Below, one piece after another: positions 22,040 to 35,248 of a DNA stretch of 64,000 nucleotides. The position numbers and the translations under genes are program-made. Location: positions 19,567,679 through 19,631,678 of the forward strand of contig CM046348.1 of NCBI GenBank assembly GCA_025403435.1. The letters are read 5' to 3'. Source of the stretch: Artocarpus heterophyllus. Taxonomy: Eukaryota > Streptophyta > Magnoliopsida > Rosales > Moraceae. Every line of letters begins with the position of its first letter. Within the stretch, counting starts at the first letter, position 1. The notes under the pieces were generated by a model. The model did no database searches and was not told the origin of the DNA. It saw nothing but the letters and a program-made list of their open reading frames with translations.

Positions 22040-25000
22040 TTAATTAATAATCTTATGATGATCTATCTCTCTATGTGTGTTCCATGTAAGGCAACCTTAT
22101 AATGACAATATGTACAAAACGAAATTCCTGTCAATATATGTTGTATGTTTAATAATATTTTGAGTTACATTATAGATTATTATTGTTCAATCTATAATAT
22201 ATTGTCTAATCAGAAAACAGTAACTGAAAGGGGCGAAGTGTAACAAAGCATGTGAATGTCACTTTCATATTTGACAGCGGTTATACCATACATATATAGA
22301 TAACAACAGTTACACCAAATTAAATTAATCAAGGAATTATATTCAGGTCAAAAACAAACAAATAAATAAATTAATCAATCAACATTGAAATAAGCAAGAT
22401 CAGCCTTAGCGCCTATATATATATATATATATATATAGGAATATCATGATGTGATAATATGCCAATATACGTGGTAGATAAATCCTCTTTTTTATAACTT
22501 TATTTTAATGTTAATTACAGTATTTAGTAGAGTAGTTTTAGACAACAAAAAGTCATTGGTACATGAACTTGGATTACCATTGTAGATTTATTAATAGAGC
22601 AACTTGACGTCCTTTATTGGTAACTAATCAATTAGGATTTCATGTAAAAGTTGGTGCCGACTGCGGAGACATTCTCCTTGAAATTAGTTGTTCTTCAACA
22701 TTAATATATTATATAGGAACAACAAATTAACTAATAAAATGGAAGAGTGTCTTGTTATACACTCTAAGGTGGAGCTACATTAGGCCCTGGGTAGTTGTCC
22801 ATTGCCAAACGGCTCTTTATATTTTTATACTTGTATATATATATATTTACTAGTTTACCCCTGAAGTTTTGTAAATTGCAATCTGATGTAGAATTGAAAA
22901 AAAAGAAACATGTATGTTATAAGTTTTGACTTTTAAATATATTCATATTTGAAACTTAAAACTGTAAATAACCAAAAATTAACAATACTAGTATACTAAT
23001 AATTTTGGAACTATAAACTTTAAAAGTGAAATATAAATTCTATTACAATCTTATTTCATTTGGAAGAAGAATAAAAGAAATAGAATGAAAGTGAAAATAT
23101 TGATAAATTAAAAAAATATAGTTGCATTCTTATTTTAGTTCAAAATTTTGGTTTCATTCACATTCCATAAAACATTTCTTGACTCCACCGCTAATCAAAA
23201 ATGCTGACTTCAATATCAACCACAACCATAAATATATGTAAGTAATGTCTCTTAGTGCATGATTTAGGAAACCAAAAATTGGACAAAGATTTGAGTCCAT
23301 CAATATGTTATGAAAAAAGATATATAAAAATGTTTAGAAATTATTGATACATTATTGAAAAACGGGTATAAGGAAAGGAACGTTTGTAATTAAGTTTCTC
23401 TGCACCCTCAGACTTATAAACAATATAATAATAAATAATAAACCGAAAAGTAGATTGATTGGTTTAAATATTAATTTGTCTCCAACATCTTGCAGGCCAC
23501 TCAGTTGAGAAAAAAAAATACTCAAAAAGGATTGCAAGGGAAGGCCCCTCCATGTGCAACAGCATTTAAGGCAGGTAGATGCAGTACAGAAGAGTTTTGC
23601 ACAGATTTATTTGAGACATTCAGCTAAATTTCCTCCTCCTTATTATATATTTTTGGTTGACTCTTTCTGTGCACCACATTCCCTCAAGACCCTTTTTGTT
23701 AATTCACATAATTCAGATTCTCTATCTAATTAAATATTAAAACAAATTCGATTAAGATGCTGATGATGTATTTAAATGCTTCTAGTTGAAAATAGCCAAA
23801 CGAAATTTTTCTGATGTAATAATCCCAACAGCAAACTTCAACTTATAATTTGTAAAATATTAGTTTCTTCACTTTATATGTTGTTTGATACACCAGTTTG
23901 AACTCACTAGGTCGAAGCATCAACAATATAAAGTTCTCAACAGTTACAGTATAAAATCAAAAAATAGCTACAACGTAAAGCTCTTACATATTACAAAATT
24001 TGAATTATTTTTCTAGTTCAAACCGGTTTATCAAACACCCTGTTAATTTGCCAGAGGTATAACTTGAGAAGGTAAAATACGTGCATAATAGTAATATTGT
24101 TTCTTTTAAACCACTGAATATTTTAAACTAGTTGGTTGTCTATCCCATAATAGAAAGAATTTATTTCTTTGGTTTTTTCTAGCACCAAAGGAGCCATTCT
24201 TATTAATTGTTTTTTAATGAATCAGAATATCAATGTCTGAAACTGGGTGATGGACTTACAACTTCTAAAAGGGTGCCGGGGTGTGTGTGTGTGTGTATAT
24301 ATATGTTTATATTTCTTTCAAGATTAGCTTAATTAATTCTGTTATTTTTGGTATAAATATAGTTGAGTACACGGAAAATACACAATGAAAGTGCTAAGAA
24401 AGAAGTAAGTAAGAAGTTAATCCAAAATAATTATATGTATTAAATGAGCATTTGATATAATTTTTTCTTGCACATGGCCCGCCACTCTATGATAGTTCAA
24501 TTCCAAAATAATTATTGTTACCTTTTTAAGATGAATATTGGCTATAGACGTAACCTGAATTATCATCATATTCTGAGTAAAAGCTCTTTTTTTTTTTTTT
24601 TTGAAAATTATCTCTCTTCATATTTATAAACTTACATGCTCTGAATGTGAAACTTTCAAGTCAGCATCCCGAATTATATATGACATGATTCGTGGGAGAA
24701 ATTAATTAACTATTGGGTGAGTTAATTATCACCACATCAAAATTCTGCCACTCGTGCATAGTGGGATTAGATAAATTAATATATATATATAATTATGAAA
24801 CAATTTCCCTTATTTTGTTGTGTTTCAATTGGATCAAACACAGCCATACATATCAACTAGATAATGATAACGCATTAGGAAATATATATATATATATATA
24901 TGTAAACATATATATTATATCGTCCAATCGACAAGACAAACACCCTTTAACTTTAAATTGATTAATTAGCAATAATGTTAGGTGGTCAATCACATAGTTA

Positions 25001-26234
25001 ACGACCACGAAAGTTGATGTGATTTATAATTTTGGGAGTATTGGGTTATTAGATTAACCTTTAATGACCAAACTCAGATTCAATTAACTTTGAGGCAGTT
25101 ACATTATAAGAAGGAACCGACGAGTCTTCATTAATTATGGCTCCACAACCTTTTTCCTTCACATGAAAAAAGAGTTTTCACTTTGATCAGTTTCTTTTTT
25201 TCTTTTTGTTTTCTTTTGTTTGTTTCTTTTTCCTTTTTACGAGGATTTATATTTTAAACTTATTTCATTTAGGGTGGAAAAAAAAAAGTGCCGATCAGAC
25301 TCACAATTAAGCGGCTTGATTAGATTTTCCAACTTAATATAATATCATTAACATGATGTCAGTTAGCTTTTCCAAACGTGACAACTGGGTCGATTTGTTA
25401 ATCTAATCTCTCTTAGTGGGGCTCATATATATACACACATATGACATATATTACATATTTGTTTCCTTAATTTTTTCTTCCTTGGGTTTTTTTTTTTTTT
25501 TTGTTAAACGAAACTTTTAAATGAATTGTGGATGGAGTTTGGCATTGAACATGCTAAATAATGACTTGTTTTCAAGTTAAAAAAAAAAAAAAAAAATTTG
25601 AAAGAGAGGCGGTGGGCGACAGGCCAAATTTTTCTTGTGAAAACAGAGTTTGAAAAAAACAGCCTTAATATGTAGAGTGTTTTGTACATTAAGATGCCAT
25701 CAAAATTGCTGAACCGAAACCCTGCAATCAATGATGTATGTGATACACAAACAATAGTCATATATATATATATATATATATGATATAATACATATATATA
25801 TTTAATTATTAATTGATCAAGTGTAGCAAATAGATAGAAAGAAATATCTAGTTGTTCTTTTTGGACAAATTCTATCAATCATAGCATTTGACTCGTCACT
25901 GTATGGAAAAGTCTGCAGTCACTTTAAAACTCATGTCCTATTTCACAGCAGTATTTTGACCAAGAAACAAAAAAAAAAGAAAAAAAAAAGGACTTTCACG
26001 AGGCCAAATGGGGGCCAGATTGATCAGGAGTACATTGCCATAGTATGAAAACAAGCTTTCGTAGGATTGACGTACAAGTGTGGTCGATAGAATTCACATG
26101 CTAAAACTGGTCGCATTTAATATACAACTAGACTGACCAAAACCATGTTGTTGACACTGCGTGATTTCCGGGTATAAAGCCATCATTTGGCTTTGAAAAA
26201 ACGTAGCAAAAAAGTTGAGGGAACATGGTAACGA

Positions 26235-26265
<31 letters not shown>

Positions 26266-28489
26266 ACAACTATAAGTCAAAACTTTTATGATAGCTTATA
26301 AAAGCTTATGTTGCAATGTATTATTATTTTATATGATAATATATGAGAGCTATATACTATAACAGGTAGAATTAAAGTGTTAGAACATGAATGCTAAATA
26401 CACATGTACTTAGATGTAACTTTGAATTGTCAAGTTTGATCTTTAATGCATGTAATTCAAAATATTTTTTTTTTATGTTAAATCAGTCATATTTTATACT
26501 TTTGTTAATTTCACATAAGTATAAAACATTACAAACTCTGGCGTTAGATTGTTATTGATTAATGTATTTACTTTCTCATTTAATTACTATAATATTATCA
26601 TTTTTAAACTATTTAAAAAATTAAAAGAATACTTTACTTTTACAAATTCTAAAACTTAATATTATTCATAACAAAGGTTGTCCTTTCTCTCCAATCCAAA
26701 AATATATATATATATATATATATATGTGTGTATGTATGTATGATAAAATATTGATAGAGCATTTAAGACAACATTATATATTAGAGTATAAAATATAATA
26801 TTATATTAAATTTGTTGTCAAATGTGGCATTGGTATTAATATTATATCATAATCATATTAGCTAAGGTTGTATTCATCTCTTACTTCACTTTTAAGAGTA
26901 TAGTTTAAATCCCCATTTCAAATCAAAAACTAATTATATTAGATAACAAAATATTAAAAATTAACAGGTTTTGACATAAATATACAATATCATTAGTTGC
27001 ATTAACCACTATTGTTTATTAGTCACACACAATACAATTACATGACTTAGGCTCTGTGTCGTAGGAGGAATTAGAGTAGGAAGAATAGAGAGAGGAAGGA
27101 TGAGAAATAATAGAAAGAATTGAGAGGCTTATAATAATAATAATAATAATAATCTATTATGTTGTTTGCTAAGAGTGAGTGATAGAAATGATAGATGTTA
27201 TTTATTTATCAAATTACGATATTGTGCGTTTATACTGTTTGTATAATTTCTTTTACACGACAAAAAATTCTTTTTTAAATTTAAATTAAGATGGAGTAGT
27301 TGTATCCTCCTATTCTAAATTGATAGGCCTAAAAGGAGACTCTTTCCTTTTTATGTCCCCTCTCCCTTATCTCTTCCATCCAATCAAATAATAGATTCTT
27401 CCTCTCCGTTGACCACTCCCTCCACCTCTCTCCCATCTTTCATCTCTCAGTCTTACTAAAAATAGTGTTAGCTAGTAATCATTACATAGCTTTCAACCAT
27501 TTACACACACTCATATCAAATACTAGACAAGTATGTGGTTTATTGCCATGGAACGTCACATGGTGATTTTTCACTAAAAATTTGTGGAAAATGGCAGTAT
27601 TGTATATGCAGCAATTCAATTCCGAACCAATAAATGTCCAACAAAATAAACCATCAGTTACCAATGATTGATCGGTAATTGGCCATGTGCAAGAGGTTGA
27701 AACTAACTCAAAATTTGGAGTCCATTTCGTCATTAAATATACTTTTATGTTTTGGTTTTTCGCTTTGACTTTTGACACAAACATGTTTCTAGTTGTTTTC
27801 CCCCGTGATGATGTGAAAAATGCCTCATTTTTTTAGGCCCCGTGACTTGGGTCTAGGAATGTAATACTCATTTCATTGCTTGATTACGAGGGCATAATTT
27901 TCTGGTTGCACAACTTTGGATTTGTCCCGTGAATCTAGTTTTGCTTTTGTTGCACACATTATATGTATAATTTATATATACGTATATTTGCACATATTTT
28001 ATAAATAATTTTTGCATTTGCCGGCCTCTCTCTAACAAACTACCGTTAAACGAAGATTTCACTCGAGGATAAAATCGATTAAACTAATTGCCGTGTCTTT
28101 GAATCATACATCGATACATACATGTACATTTATATTATATGTGTATGTATATTGTGTGTAGAGAGAGAGAGAGAGAAAGCGTGGGGCGGCTGGCAAGGAA
28201 TTGCAAAATATTGTCCAGGTTCAATAATTTGGCATTCCAGGGAAATTCCTACAGATAAATTATGTAAAACATTTTAGTTTTTATAAGGCCTACTGAAGTA
28301 TAGTCAGAGGTATGATTCTCTTCACCCCAGAGATAAAAAAATGGATATGTAGCTTGATATCTATGTTTTCCGTCAACAACTATAATTTAATACGTGAATG
28401 AAAACAAACATCACGCAAATACTTTTGTATGCCTTGGTTGGAATCGTATATATCAAGTTTTTTTTTTTCCTTTTTTTTTTCTATACCAA
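22040..28489. other. Gene-poor AT-rich intergenic region
   Basis: No coding region I can support. Contains (AT)n microsatellites near 22413-22437, 24882-24901, 25760-25781, 26234-26262 and 26702-26725, a GT tract near 24283, (AAT)n near 27130-27152, and a small MITE at 23880-24040. Frames such as 23352-23537, 25504-25878 and 27482-27784 look like chance. Confidence 0.6.
23880..24040. mobile_element. Small MITE with inverted ends
   Basis: About 160 bp. The left end TTGTTTGATACACCAGTTTG pairs with the right end, whose complement reads GGGTGTTTGATAAACCGGTT. Related words (GTAAAGCTCTT, GTTCAAACC) recur near 54835-54880. No clear target duplication. Confidence 0.55.
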
Positions 28490-29373
28490 GATCAAACTTA
28501 ACCTTTTCAATTCTCTTTCTCTGTGCATCTAGGGTTCTTTTTTGATTTTTTGCCCCTTTGCTAGTGCTGCCACCCTCTCTCCCTCTAAGCCCTAAATCAG
28601 GCGCCGACTGCATGTTGGCTGCCTGGTTCGAGTCTGAGAGTGGCGCAACATGGGCTGCTTTTGGTTTTCTGGATGGGACATTGAGAGGATGGCATGTGGA
28701 GCTGCTATGGCAGGGACCTTGTTCATGTGTCAGCGACCTCGAGCCTGGCGAGACCGTGTGCTAGAAGGGCTAGATTTGGTCATGAAGGTGGAGGTTTCAG
28801 TGCTTCCTCTTCTTGGTTGGAGGCAGACTTTGACGAAGGGCGGCGATTGGCCTCATGGTGTAGGTTGTTTCCCTCTGTTCCTTGTTTTTGCCAAGTCTCC
28901 CTCCTCTGTTTGGTGCCAGGCTTGGGTAGTGGGGTGGTCGGTGTCTATCTGGCTCCAGCATTGAGGGGCTCAACCACGACTATGGTTGGGTTCGTGCCAC
29001 CAGGGGAGGCTGAAGTGGGGCTGCAGGTTCTATTCGTTGGATAGATGGTTAGAATTTGTGTTTGTATTTGTGTATTGTATTTGTTGTAACGAGAGCAGAG
29101 GTATCACCGCTGGGCCTCTGTGTTGTTTCTTGTCAGGCATTGTGGCCTCATTAGTTGGATACTATATTGAGTCAGAAACGACTCTTTTTTGGGATTGCTA
29201 GGACCTCAGTTTGTAGGAGTTTATCTCTGCCTAGGTTAAGGTTTCATTGAGATTCCCAGGTAGGTTCTTTGAGTTTGCTAGATATCCTGTTTTTTAGTCT
29301 TTGTACCGCCTTTGTATCCTACTCGGTTCGGCTTTGTTTAGTGAATACAATCTCTACCTATTAGGGAAAAAAA
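28490..29373 (+). mobile_element. Probable non-LTR retroelement relic (LINE-derived) without ORFs
   Basis: A GC-richer island in AT-rich surroundings. The 3' end (..ACTCGGTTCGGCTTTG then AATACAATCTCTACC and a poly(A) run near 29368) resembles 3' ends of plant L1-type elements. The interior gives only short overlapping frames (28558-28764, 28650-28964, 28694-29044) with no RT or endonuclease. It could instead be a transcribed pseudogene or non-coding RNA copy. Confidence 0.38.
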
Positions 29374-30061
29374 AGTTGTTATTCCCAAAAAAAAGTGCAG
29401 TTAATTGTTTCAAGGATTAAAAAAATGTTCAAGTTAGTTGATTCGTGGCTAAATGGGTTCACAAATGAAAAAGAAAAAGAAAACACTTAATTTTGTTAAA
29501 TAGGTCAAATGAAAAATAAAGATAAAAGAAAGGTTGAAATTTAGTTTGTAACATGAAAGTTGAGTTCGTCAACCTCTGGCTAAATGGGTTCATTTAAATG
29601 AAAAATGCCAGACTTTTAAAAAATGTGTTTATTCATATCATACTTTAAAAAGTTATGTTATATTACCAATTATAGAGTGTTTGGCAAACTCAGTTCCAAC
29701 TCAAACAATGTAAAGCCCCAACGTATTGTAGTAATTTCAGTTCTAACTTTTAGTTACAACTCACTTCATAAATGTCCTTTTATATTATATTTTTTAAGTT
29801 GTATCACACTTAAACATGTATGACATTTATAAACAAGTAAATTAAAAAAATTAAAAATTCCCCAACAAAGGAGTTAAATTTAGTTAAATAGATTAAATGA
29901 AAACTAGTGGTGCAATTGAATGTCTCTAAGACAGAGTGAGAGACTGCACGAGAGAAGGAGGGAAGGGAAATGATAAATTTAAGGAATATATATACACACA
30001 CACACACATATATTTATTCCTTAAATTGTGCTCCTAGTGTTTAAGAAGTGAGACCAAAAGG
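29374..30061. other. Intergenic, no gene seen
   Basis: AT-rich. It includes two related 'aaatgggttca' stretches (near 29450 and 29583) and a short CA/AT tract near 29985-30010. Confidence 0.5.
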
Positions 30062-30182
30062 CTTTTTTTTTTTTTTTTTTATACAAGCATAGGAGAATAT
30101 CATCACTTTTGAGTGGAGCTAAGCGAGATTTGAACCCTCAACCTATGGTCGGGGTGAAAGGACTTACAGCTAACTATTTTGT
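30062..30182 (-). mobile_element. tRNA-derived SINE
   Basis: On the minus strand there is an A-box-like TTAGCTGTAAGT (30174-30163), a B box GGGTTCAAATCTC (30137-30125) about 37 bp further, a short body and a terminal A tract (19 A on minus, 30063-30081). This is the pol III promoter layout of plant SINEs. Clear flanking duplications were not found. Confidence 0.6.
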
Positions 30183-31085
30183 TCTAGATTTAACAAGTGC
30201 ACTATCTATTTTGGACCTGATCAACAATCAAATATCAGAATATTTTGAGAATATATCAAATTCAAACTCTTTATAGGTTAATGCTCAATTTTGCCTAAAG
30301 TAATTTAAAAAGAAAAGAACTAAAAAGTCCAAAAGTTTTATAAAATTATAGGGCACCGATGGTGTTAAGCACCACACTAATGAACAATGAATTTTACGTT
30401 GTGCGGCTCACCTTTTATTAGTTATAATGTTTAATATTAGTGGTGCCTAAGTATTTTTTTAAAAGGAAAAAATAGGAAGAGGAAATAGCCATCACCCCTG
30501 GGGGACCGATATCAGGGGATAGATATGGTGGCGATTTTTTTTTCTTTCTTTTTTTTTCTTTTTTCTGTTCAAGGACATTCTGTTATTACCACCCATCGAA
30601 ATTATATATTGACCAATCTAGAATGTAAATTTATTACAGATTTGAAATGTCTTTGTACATAATTGAGAAATTCCAAAATAGATTATATTTTGCTAAGCTA
30701 AACTTAACGTATAATTTTAAACAAAAACTAATTCATACTGTTAAGAGGAGGACAATCAGCTTTGACGACCCACAGTTTTCTCTTTCGGGCTTACTTGATC
30801 TATCATCTTGAGCTTTTCAAATAGGCCCAAGATTTTGTATTACTTGGACCATAACAAGTCGACCAAACATGTAGGGCTCTTTTCATGTGTATGCCACACA
30901 TTTGGAAGTAGGAGCAAAATAACATATTTAGGCTAAGAATTAGTAAATAATATTATATATTTTTAAAATATGTAGTAAATAACATATTATAAAAAATAGA
31001 GATTTATCTCATGAGAAATTTAGAACAAAAACCCTAAAATACCCTTACCTCTTTCTTCTCTCCTCTTTCGTCAACACCAGTGGTG
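30183..31085. other. Intergenic, no gene seen
   Basis: AT-rich with T-rich tracts near 30535-30565. No coding or RNA signal that I can support. Confidence 0.5.
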
Positions 31086-31493
31086 GCCGAGAAATACAGT
31101 ATTTCATCAAAAATATGATATTTGCCAGTGACATTACCAAACATAACTGGCACCAAAGACACCGCCTACGGCTGGGAAATACTATTCTAACATAGAAATA
31201 CAATATTTCTATGTAAATAACAAAATTTACCAACAATGTCATTGGACCACCGACAACAAAGAAATACAATATTAACATAAAAATACTGTATTTCTATGTA
31301 AATATAAAAAATTACTAACAAAGTTACCAGATATCACTGGCATTGGCAACGTCATGGGTACCCAGGAAATACTATATTAACATAGAAATATAGTATGTTT
31401 ATGCAAATAAAAAAAATGTATTGTCATCACTGGACATCAACAACATTGGCGATGATGCCGATGGGTGAGAAATACAGTATTTTCCTATAGATA
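31086..31493. repeat. Degenerate minisatellite with internal dyad
   Basis: The phrase GAAATAC..TATT begins at about 31090, 31168, 31258, 31361 and 31467, a period of roughly 80-105 bp. Units contain CATAGAAATACAATATTTC followed by TATG, which is self-complementary. Spacers are GC-richer (ACTGGCA, ACCGACA). Confidence 0.6.
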
Positions 31494-31731
31494 CAGGTCA
31501 AATAAAAAAAACAAACAAAATTCTGCTAAAAATCACAAAAGAAAAATACACACAAAATTCTTTGAAAAATTCTTTTTTTCCTTTTTTTCTCTTTCTTTTT
31601 TATTTTTATTTTTTGTCTCTTTGTCCGTACACTACTCCTCCACCATGGACCTATGACATCTCCACACAACCACAGACGATGCCTTTAGGCTTGCTTCGCT
31701 TAGGCTCCTAATCCACCATCGGAGTCTTAAT

Positions 31732-32507
31732 GTTGGGGAATTAGGTGACTCCTAATTTCAAAGATCGCAAGAACGAACAATTGCAGAAAATAAATAGGGG
31801 AAAAAAAGAAGAAAAAAAAGGCACCAATTTTTATACAGGTTTGTCCAAAATTGAGACTACGTCCTATTTCTGCCTCTTGTAGATTCCACTATGATAAAGG
31901 AGATTACAGATTATAAGAGCAGTTTCTCACACACTCACAAACTGTGCTTACCAAAACTCTCTTCTATCTAACACCCTGTGGGAATTCTTCTCTCTCAAGG
32001 ATGGAGCTCTCAAGAATTTTATTTCTCACAAAATAATGCCACTCTCAATCTTCACACACTTTTCACACATACACAACCCTAACCACCTTGTGTCTATTTA
32101 TAACCAAAGGAAGAGAAAAATACCAACTAATGGGAAACCCTAGTAGTTTCCTATTTTTAGGGCCTTTGAATCCGTTTCTGACTCAAAAAACATTGTGCAT
32201 CACGGCGCGTCAGCGTCGCGGAGCTCGAAAAGAGCGCTGCGGCGCCCCCTACAGCGCCTAAGCTCTATACTCCTGGCGCCTAGGCGTTTTCCTCCTGGCG
32301 CCTAGGTGCTTACCACTTGGCGCCTAGGCGCCCTTATTCCGACGCCTAGGCGCTCTTCACTTGGCGCCTAGGCACCCTCGTCTTAGCGCCGTGGCGTTCT
32401 TCTGCTAGAGTAGCGGCGCTGGCTCTCTGTCTTTCGAGGACAGCTTTTCTCCCTTTTTCTTCCTTTTTGTTGGGGTGTCGACTTGATTTGGCTCCACATC
32501 TGCAACA
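31732..32507 (-). repeat. 3' LTR of minus-strand copia
   Basis: 776 bp, near-identical over most of its length to 35249-36058. Contains a CpG-rich repeat block at about 32195-32420. Confidence 0.93.
32250..32395. repeat. CpG-rich palindromic repeats in LTR (left copy)
   Basis: About five to six units of roughly 20-25 bp around the core GCGCCTAGGCGC, a perfect 12-bp palindrome, with variants such as GCGCCTAGGTGC and GCGCCTAGGCAC. Base composition is strikingly different from the surroundings. Confidence 0.9.
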
Positions 32508-32520
32508 ATCTCCCACTTGG
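32508..32520 (-). other. Polypurine tract of minus-strand copia
   Basis: The minus strand reads CCAAGTGGGAGAT directly before the LTR start TGTTG, the usual copia arrangement. Confidence 0.8.
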
Positions 32521-32536
32521 AGACTAATCAATCACC

Positions 32537-35214
32537 ATGTCTCTAACTGCAGCGGCAACGACTTCTCACGCCTCTTGGAGAAGTCCAACTGAAGTTGCGC
32601 ACAACTTCAGTTACTCAATCGGAACCATCTTGGTGAGCATATCTCTGGATTCTTTTACCACCCACCTTGCCTTATACTGTTTACTGCCAGCACTTTTTTC
32701 TTTTACCTGGTATACCCACTTGTTGTGCAAGGCCTTTTTGCACTATGGTAACTTTGCCAGTTGCCATGTCCGATTGGACGTTAAGGAATCCATCTCGTCC
32801 CTCATGGCTAACTCCCACTTGACCGAAACTCCAGCCTCCACAGCATCATCAAAGCTCTCTGGCTCACCTTTGTCAGTCAACAAGATGTAATACAGAGTAG
32901 GGGAGTATCACTGCGACGGTCTTATATTCCTGCTAGACCTCCTGACTGGTGTGGCAGGAGTCCTCTGGTTTCCTTCTAGAGCTACATTTTCTTGGTCTTC
33001 AATATCTGAATTTTGCACCTCCACTTCAGGAAGATCCTTCAATTGAATCACCTCAGGCTTCTTGTCTTCAGAACCTGAGCCCTTGGAGTTAGTGCTGTCT
33101 TTGTCCTTGTACAGAACACCTTCATTGAAGATCACATCCTTGCTCTTGATAATCTTTCAACTTTGGTCATCCCAAAGACGATAACCAAACTCAAGTCCAC
33201 CATAGCCAACCAAAAAACATTCTTTGACTTGGCATCCAATTTACTTCTAGCAGCAGAATCAATGTGAACATAGGAAACACAACCAAACACTCTCAAGTAA
33301 GAGAGATCAACCTTTTTATGGCTCCAGACTTCTTCCGGTAGCTTGAACTTCAACGGTGTGGATGGACTTCTGTTAATCAAATGAGCGGTTGTATTAATCG
33401 TCTCAGCCCAAAACATCTTTGGCAGCCCCGTATGTAACCTCATGCTTCTAGCACGCTCGTTTAAAGTCCTGTTCATCCTCTCAGCTACCCCATTCTATTG
33501 TGGTTTCCCTGGAATGGTCTTTCTCATGTTTATCCCATTCTCAGTACAATACCGCCTAAAATCTTCATCTAAATACTCACCCCATTATCAGACTGCAAGC
33601 ACTTCACCTTCAAAGCTGTCGCGTTCTCCACCATGGCTTTCCATCTCTTGAAAGCATCATAGACATCAGATTTTTTTTTTCAGAAAGTAAACCTATACCT
33701 TCCTGCTTGAGTCATCTATGAACGTCACATAGTAATTTGCGCCACCAAGGGAAGTCACCGGCGTAGGCCCCCACACATCAGTGTGAACTAGCTCCAATTT
33801 CCTGGACTTAGGCTCTCTACCCATCGTTGAGAAACTGACTCTCTTCTGTTTACCAAAGATGCAGGCTTCACACAAACTGTGATCAACAGTTTTCAAACCC
33901 GGTAGTTTTCCTTTGCAGTGAAGCACCTTCATACCCTTCTTACTCATGTGACCGAGCCTATAATGCCATAGCTCGGTATTAGCAGCAGAATCAGCAACTG
34001 CTATGGTATCTCTGCAACTAGAGTTCATGTAGAGAGTTCGAGCCTTGCGTCCCCGAGCAATAACTATCGCTCCTTTCGTGACTTTCCAACCTCCACTATT
34101 GAAGGTCACTTTATGTCCTTCATCATCCAGTTGCCCCTCCGAAATCAAGTTGCGCATTAATTTAGGAACATGTCTCACCTTATGAATCTTCCACACAGAC
34201 CCATTAGGCATTTTTAAACTGACATCTCCAATGCCAACAATATCTAAAGGTTCTCCATCAGCGAGATAAATCTTACCATGATTTCTGGCAACATAATTCT
34301 CCAGAACATGACGGTGTGCAGAGGTATGGAATGATGCTCCTGAGTCTATCACCCATAAATCAAAAGAACTATCAACTGACAAGATTAAGGCATCCTGTTG
34401 CTCTTCAATGGTGACGTTAGCTGCCTCATTAGTCTTGTCTTCGTTCTTCCTTGGAGCCCTATAGTTCTTTTTCAAGTGGCCAGTCTTACCACAATTCCAA
34501 CACTCTAGAGTCCTACCGTTCCTTGACTTGCTTCTCCCATTCCTCGACTTGCCTCTCCTGCCATTATCCCTGTTGGATTGCCTATCAAGTTTCCTGCCCC
34601 TATTATCAACATTAAGGGCTGAGTTCGATGAAGAGGCTTCACCTGAGTCCTTCCTGCGAACTTCTTCCACCATAATGGAGTTTCTGACATCAACAAACTT
34701 CAGTTTGGCATTCCCAAGCGAATTTGTAATGGCCACCCTCATAGGTTCCCAGCTATTCAGTAACGAGGCCAAGAGGATTAGGGCATTGATCTCATCATCG
34801 AATTTAATCTCTACCGAGACCAATTGGTTCAAGACGGTGTTGAAACTGTTCAGGTGCTCTACCACCAAGGCACCTTCAAGCATCTTTAAATTAAAAAAGT
34901 TTCTTCATGAGATGTACCTTGTTATTGGCTGAGGGCTTCTCAAACATCTCTGACAGAGCTCTCATCATCCCTGCTGTAGTAGTCTCCTTCGCAACGTCGT
35001 GGGCAACGTTCTTTGACAAGGTCAAACGGATCACACCGAGCACCTGTCTATCAAGGAGATTTCACTCCTCATCCTTCATGCCTTCGGGATTATTACCCAA
35101 GGGCAAGTGCAGTTTCCTGCTATAGAGATAGTCTTCAACTTGCATCCTCCAATAGGAACAATCTGAACCATCAAATTTGATGATGCTTGCTGCCATACCT
35201 TTTTCTCCAGTCAT
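32537..35214 (-). pseudogene. Copia gag-protease-integrase with RT stub, inactivated
   Basis: Read from ATG 35214 downward. A one-base slip in a T run near 34890 shifts the frame into the 396-codon frame 34883-33693. That frame holds gag, a zinc knuckle CWNCGKTGHLKKNY whose last cysteine is Tyr, protease (WVIDSGASFH), the integrase zinc finger (H..H..C..C in HYRLGHMS..CEAC) and part of the DDE core (HTDVWGP). Integrase continues in other frames with a TAG in the QNGVAER motif, then FWAETINTTAHLINR and YLRVFGCVSYVH (33476-33132). A linker (33135-32908) and an RT start (WELAMRDEMDSL, NKWVYQVK; 32890 down) follow, after which the sequence jumps to the polypurine tract. No YxDD or RNase H. Confidence 0.92.
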
Positions 35215-35229
35215 CGTTCTTGATCAAAA

Positions 35230-35246
35230 CCTCCGCTCTGATACCA
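35230..35246 (-). other. Primer binding site of minus-strand copia
   Basis: The minus strand reads TGGTATCAGAGCGGAGG two bases after the LTR end. The first 12 bases match the initiator tRNA-Met complement. Confidence 0.88.
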
Positions 35247-35248
35247 GT

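Noticed and set aside
22413..26725. Clusters of (AT)n tracts as a matrix-attachment or regulatory region
   Set aside because: Ordinary plant microsatellites; nothing specific supports a regulatory claim.
27060..27470. GA-rich left and CT-rich right arms as a MITE
   Set aside because: The complementarity is only compositional; no convincing terminal repeat or target duplication.
33442..35125. Plus-strand frames (33442-33651, 34528-34932, 34907-35125)
   Set aside because: Antisense shadows of the minus-strand copia gag-pol.
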